DNA of 5,502 nucleotides from Fidelibacterota bacterium (GTDB taxonomy: Bacteria > Fidelibacterota > UBA2242): NCBI GenBank assembly GCA_023133185.1, contig JAGLWX010000147.1, forward strand, positions 1-5,502, in the 5' to 3' direction. Positions 5,465 to 5,502 of the stretch are shown in pieces. The notes under the pieces are model-generated. The model was given only the letters and a program-made list of their open reading frames with translations, was not told where the DNA came from and did not search any database. Numbering within the stretch: position 1 is the first letter of the stretch; each line of letters opens with the position of its first letter. The translations under genes were made by a program, and so were the position numbers.

Positions 5465-5502
5465 TCATTATGTTTTTAAGTGTAATTGCTATGAAATCAC
5501 CG

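Noticed and set aside
5465..5502. Promoter for eno (TTTCAT, 18 bases, CATAAT)
   Set aside because: The -35 is poor, and the -10 is so close to the Shine-Dalgarno that the transcript would start in or after it.

Overview
The window is a stretch of bacterial chromosome in which every supported gene lies on the minus strand. Transcription therefore runs from the right end (base 5502) to the left end (base 1). It holds a complete enolase gene (eno), a septum-formation/FtsB-DivIC gene, a MotA-type stator gene, two predicted outer-membrane beta-barrel genes (one carrying a degenerate helix-hairpin-helix region), and the first 23 codons of a further secreted-protein gene cut off by the left edge. 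I see no rRNA, tRNA, CRISPR array, insertion sequence or phage gene.

Organism: the secreted beta-barrel proteins, the pairing of a PorV/PorQ-like small barrel with a large HHH-barrel protein, and the eno-ftsB adjacency point to a Gram-negative bacterium of the Fibrobacterota-Chlorobiota-Bacteroidota (FCB) superphylum or a neighbouring candidate phylum (Calditrichota-, KSB1- or Zixibacteria-like). This is inference from protein style and gene order; the exact phylum cannot be fixed by eye. A MotA with the FliG-contacting residues suggests a flagellated or ancestrally flagellated lineage.

Layout in transcription order: eno (5451-4171) has a strong Shine-Dalgarno site. Its TAA stop shares one base with the ATG of ftsB (4171-3827), so the two are probably translationally coupled. 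After 75 AT-rich bases comes motA (3751-2900), with its own Shine-Dalgarno and no motB behind it. A 165-base gap (2899-2735) follows, containing an 11-bp stem-loop just past motA, a second imperfect inverted repeat, a weak promoter candidate and a hairpin that covers the next gene's Shine-Dalgarno. Then comes an envelope module: a 264-residue barrel (2734-1940), a 615-residue HHH-barrel protein (1949-102) overlapping it by 10 bases, and a partial secreted protein (70 to the edge).

How they fit together: the eno-ftsB pair is housekeeping (glycolysis and division). motA would supply the ion-channel half of a flagellar stator if a motB partner exists elsewhere. The last three genes look like a co-translated outer-membrane/secreted module of unknown function. 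This module, with its layered 5' structures, is the least-explained part of the window. Nothing here is strong enough to be called a new system; the best leads are the barrel module, the orphan MotA, and a possible -1 frameshift signal at the end of motA.
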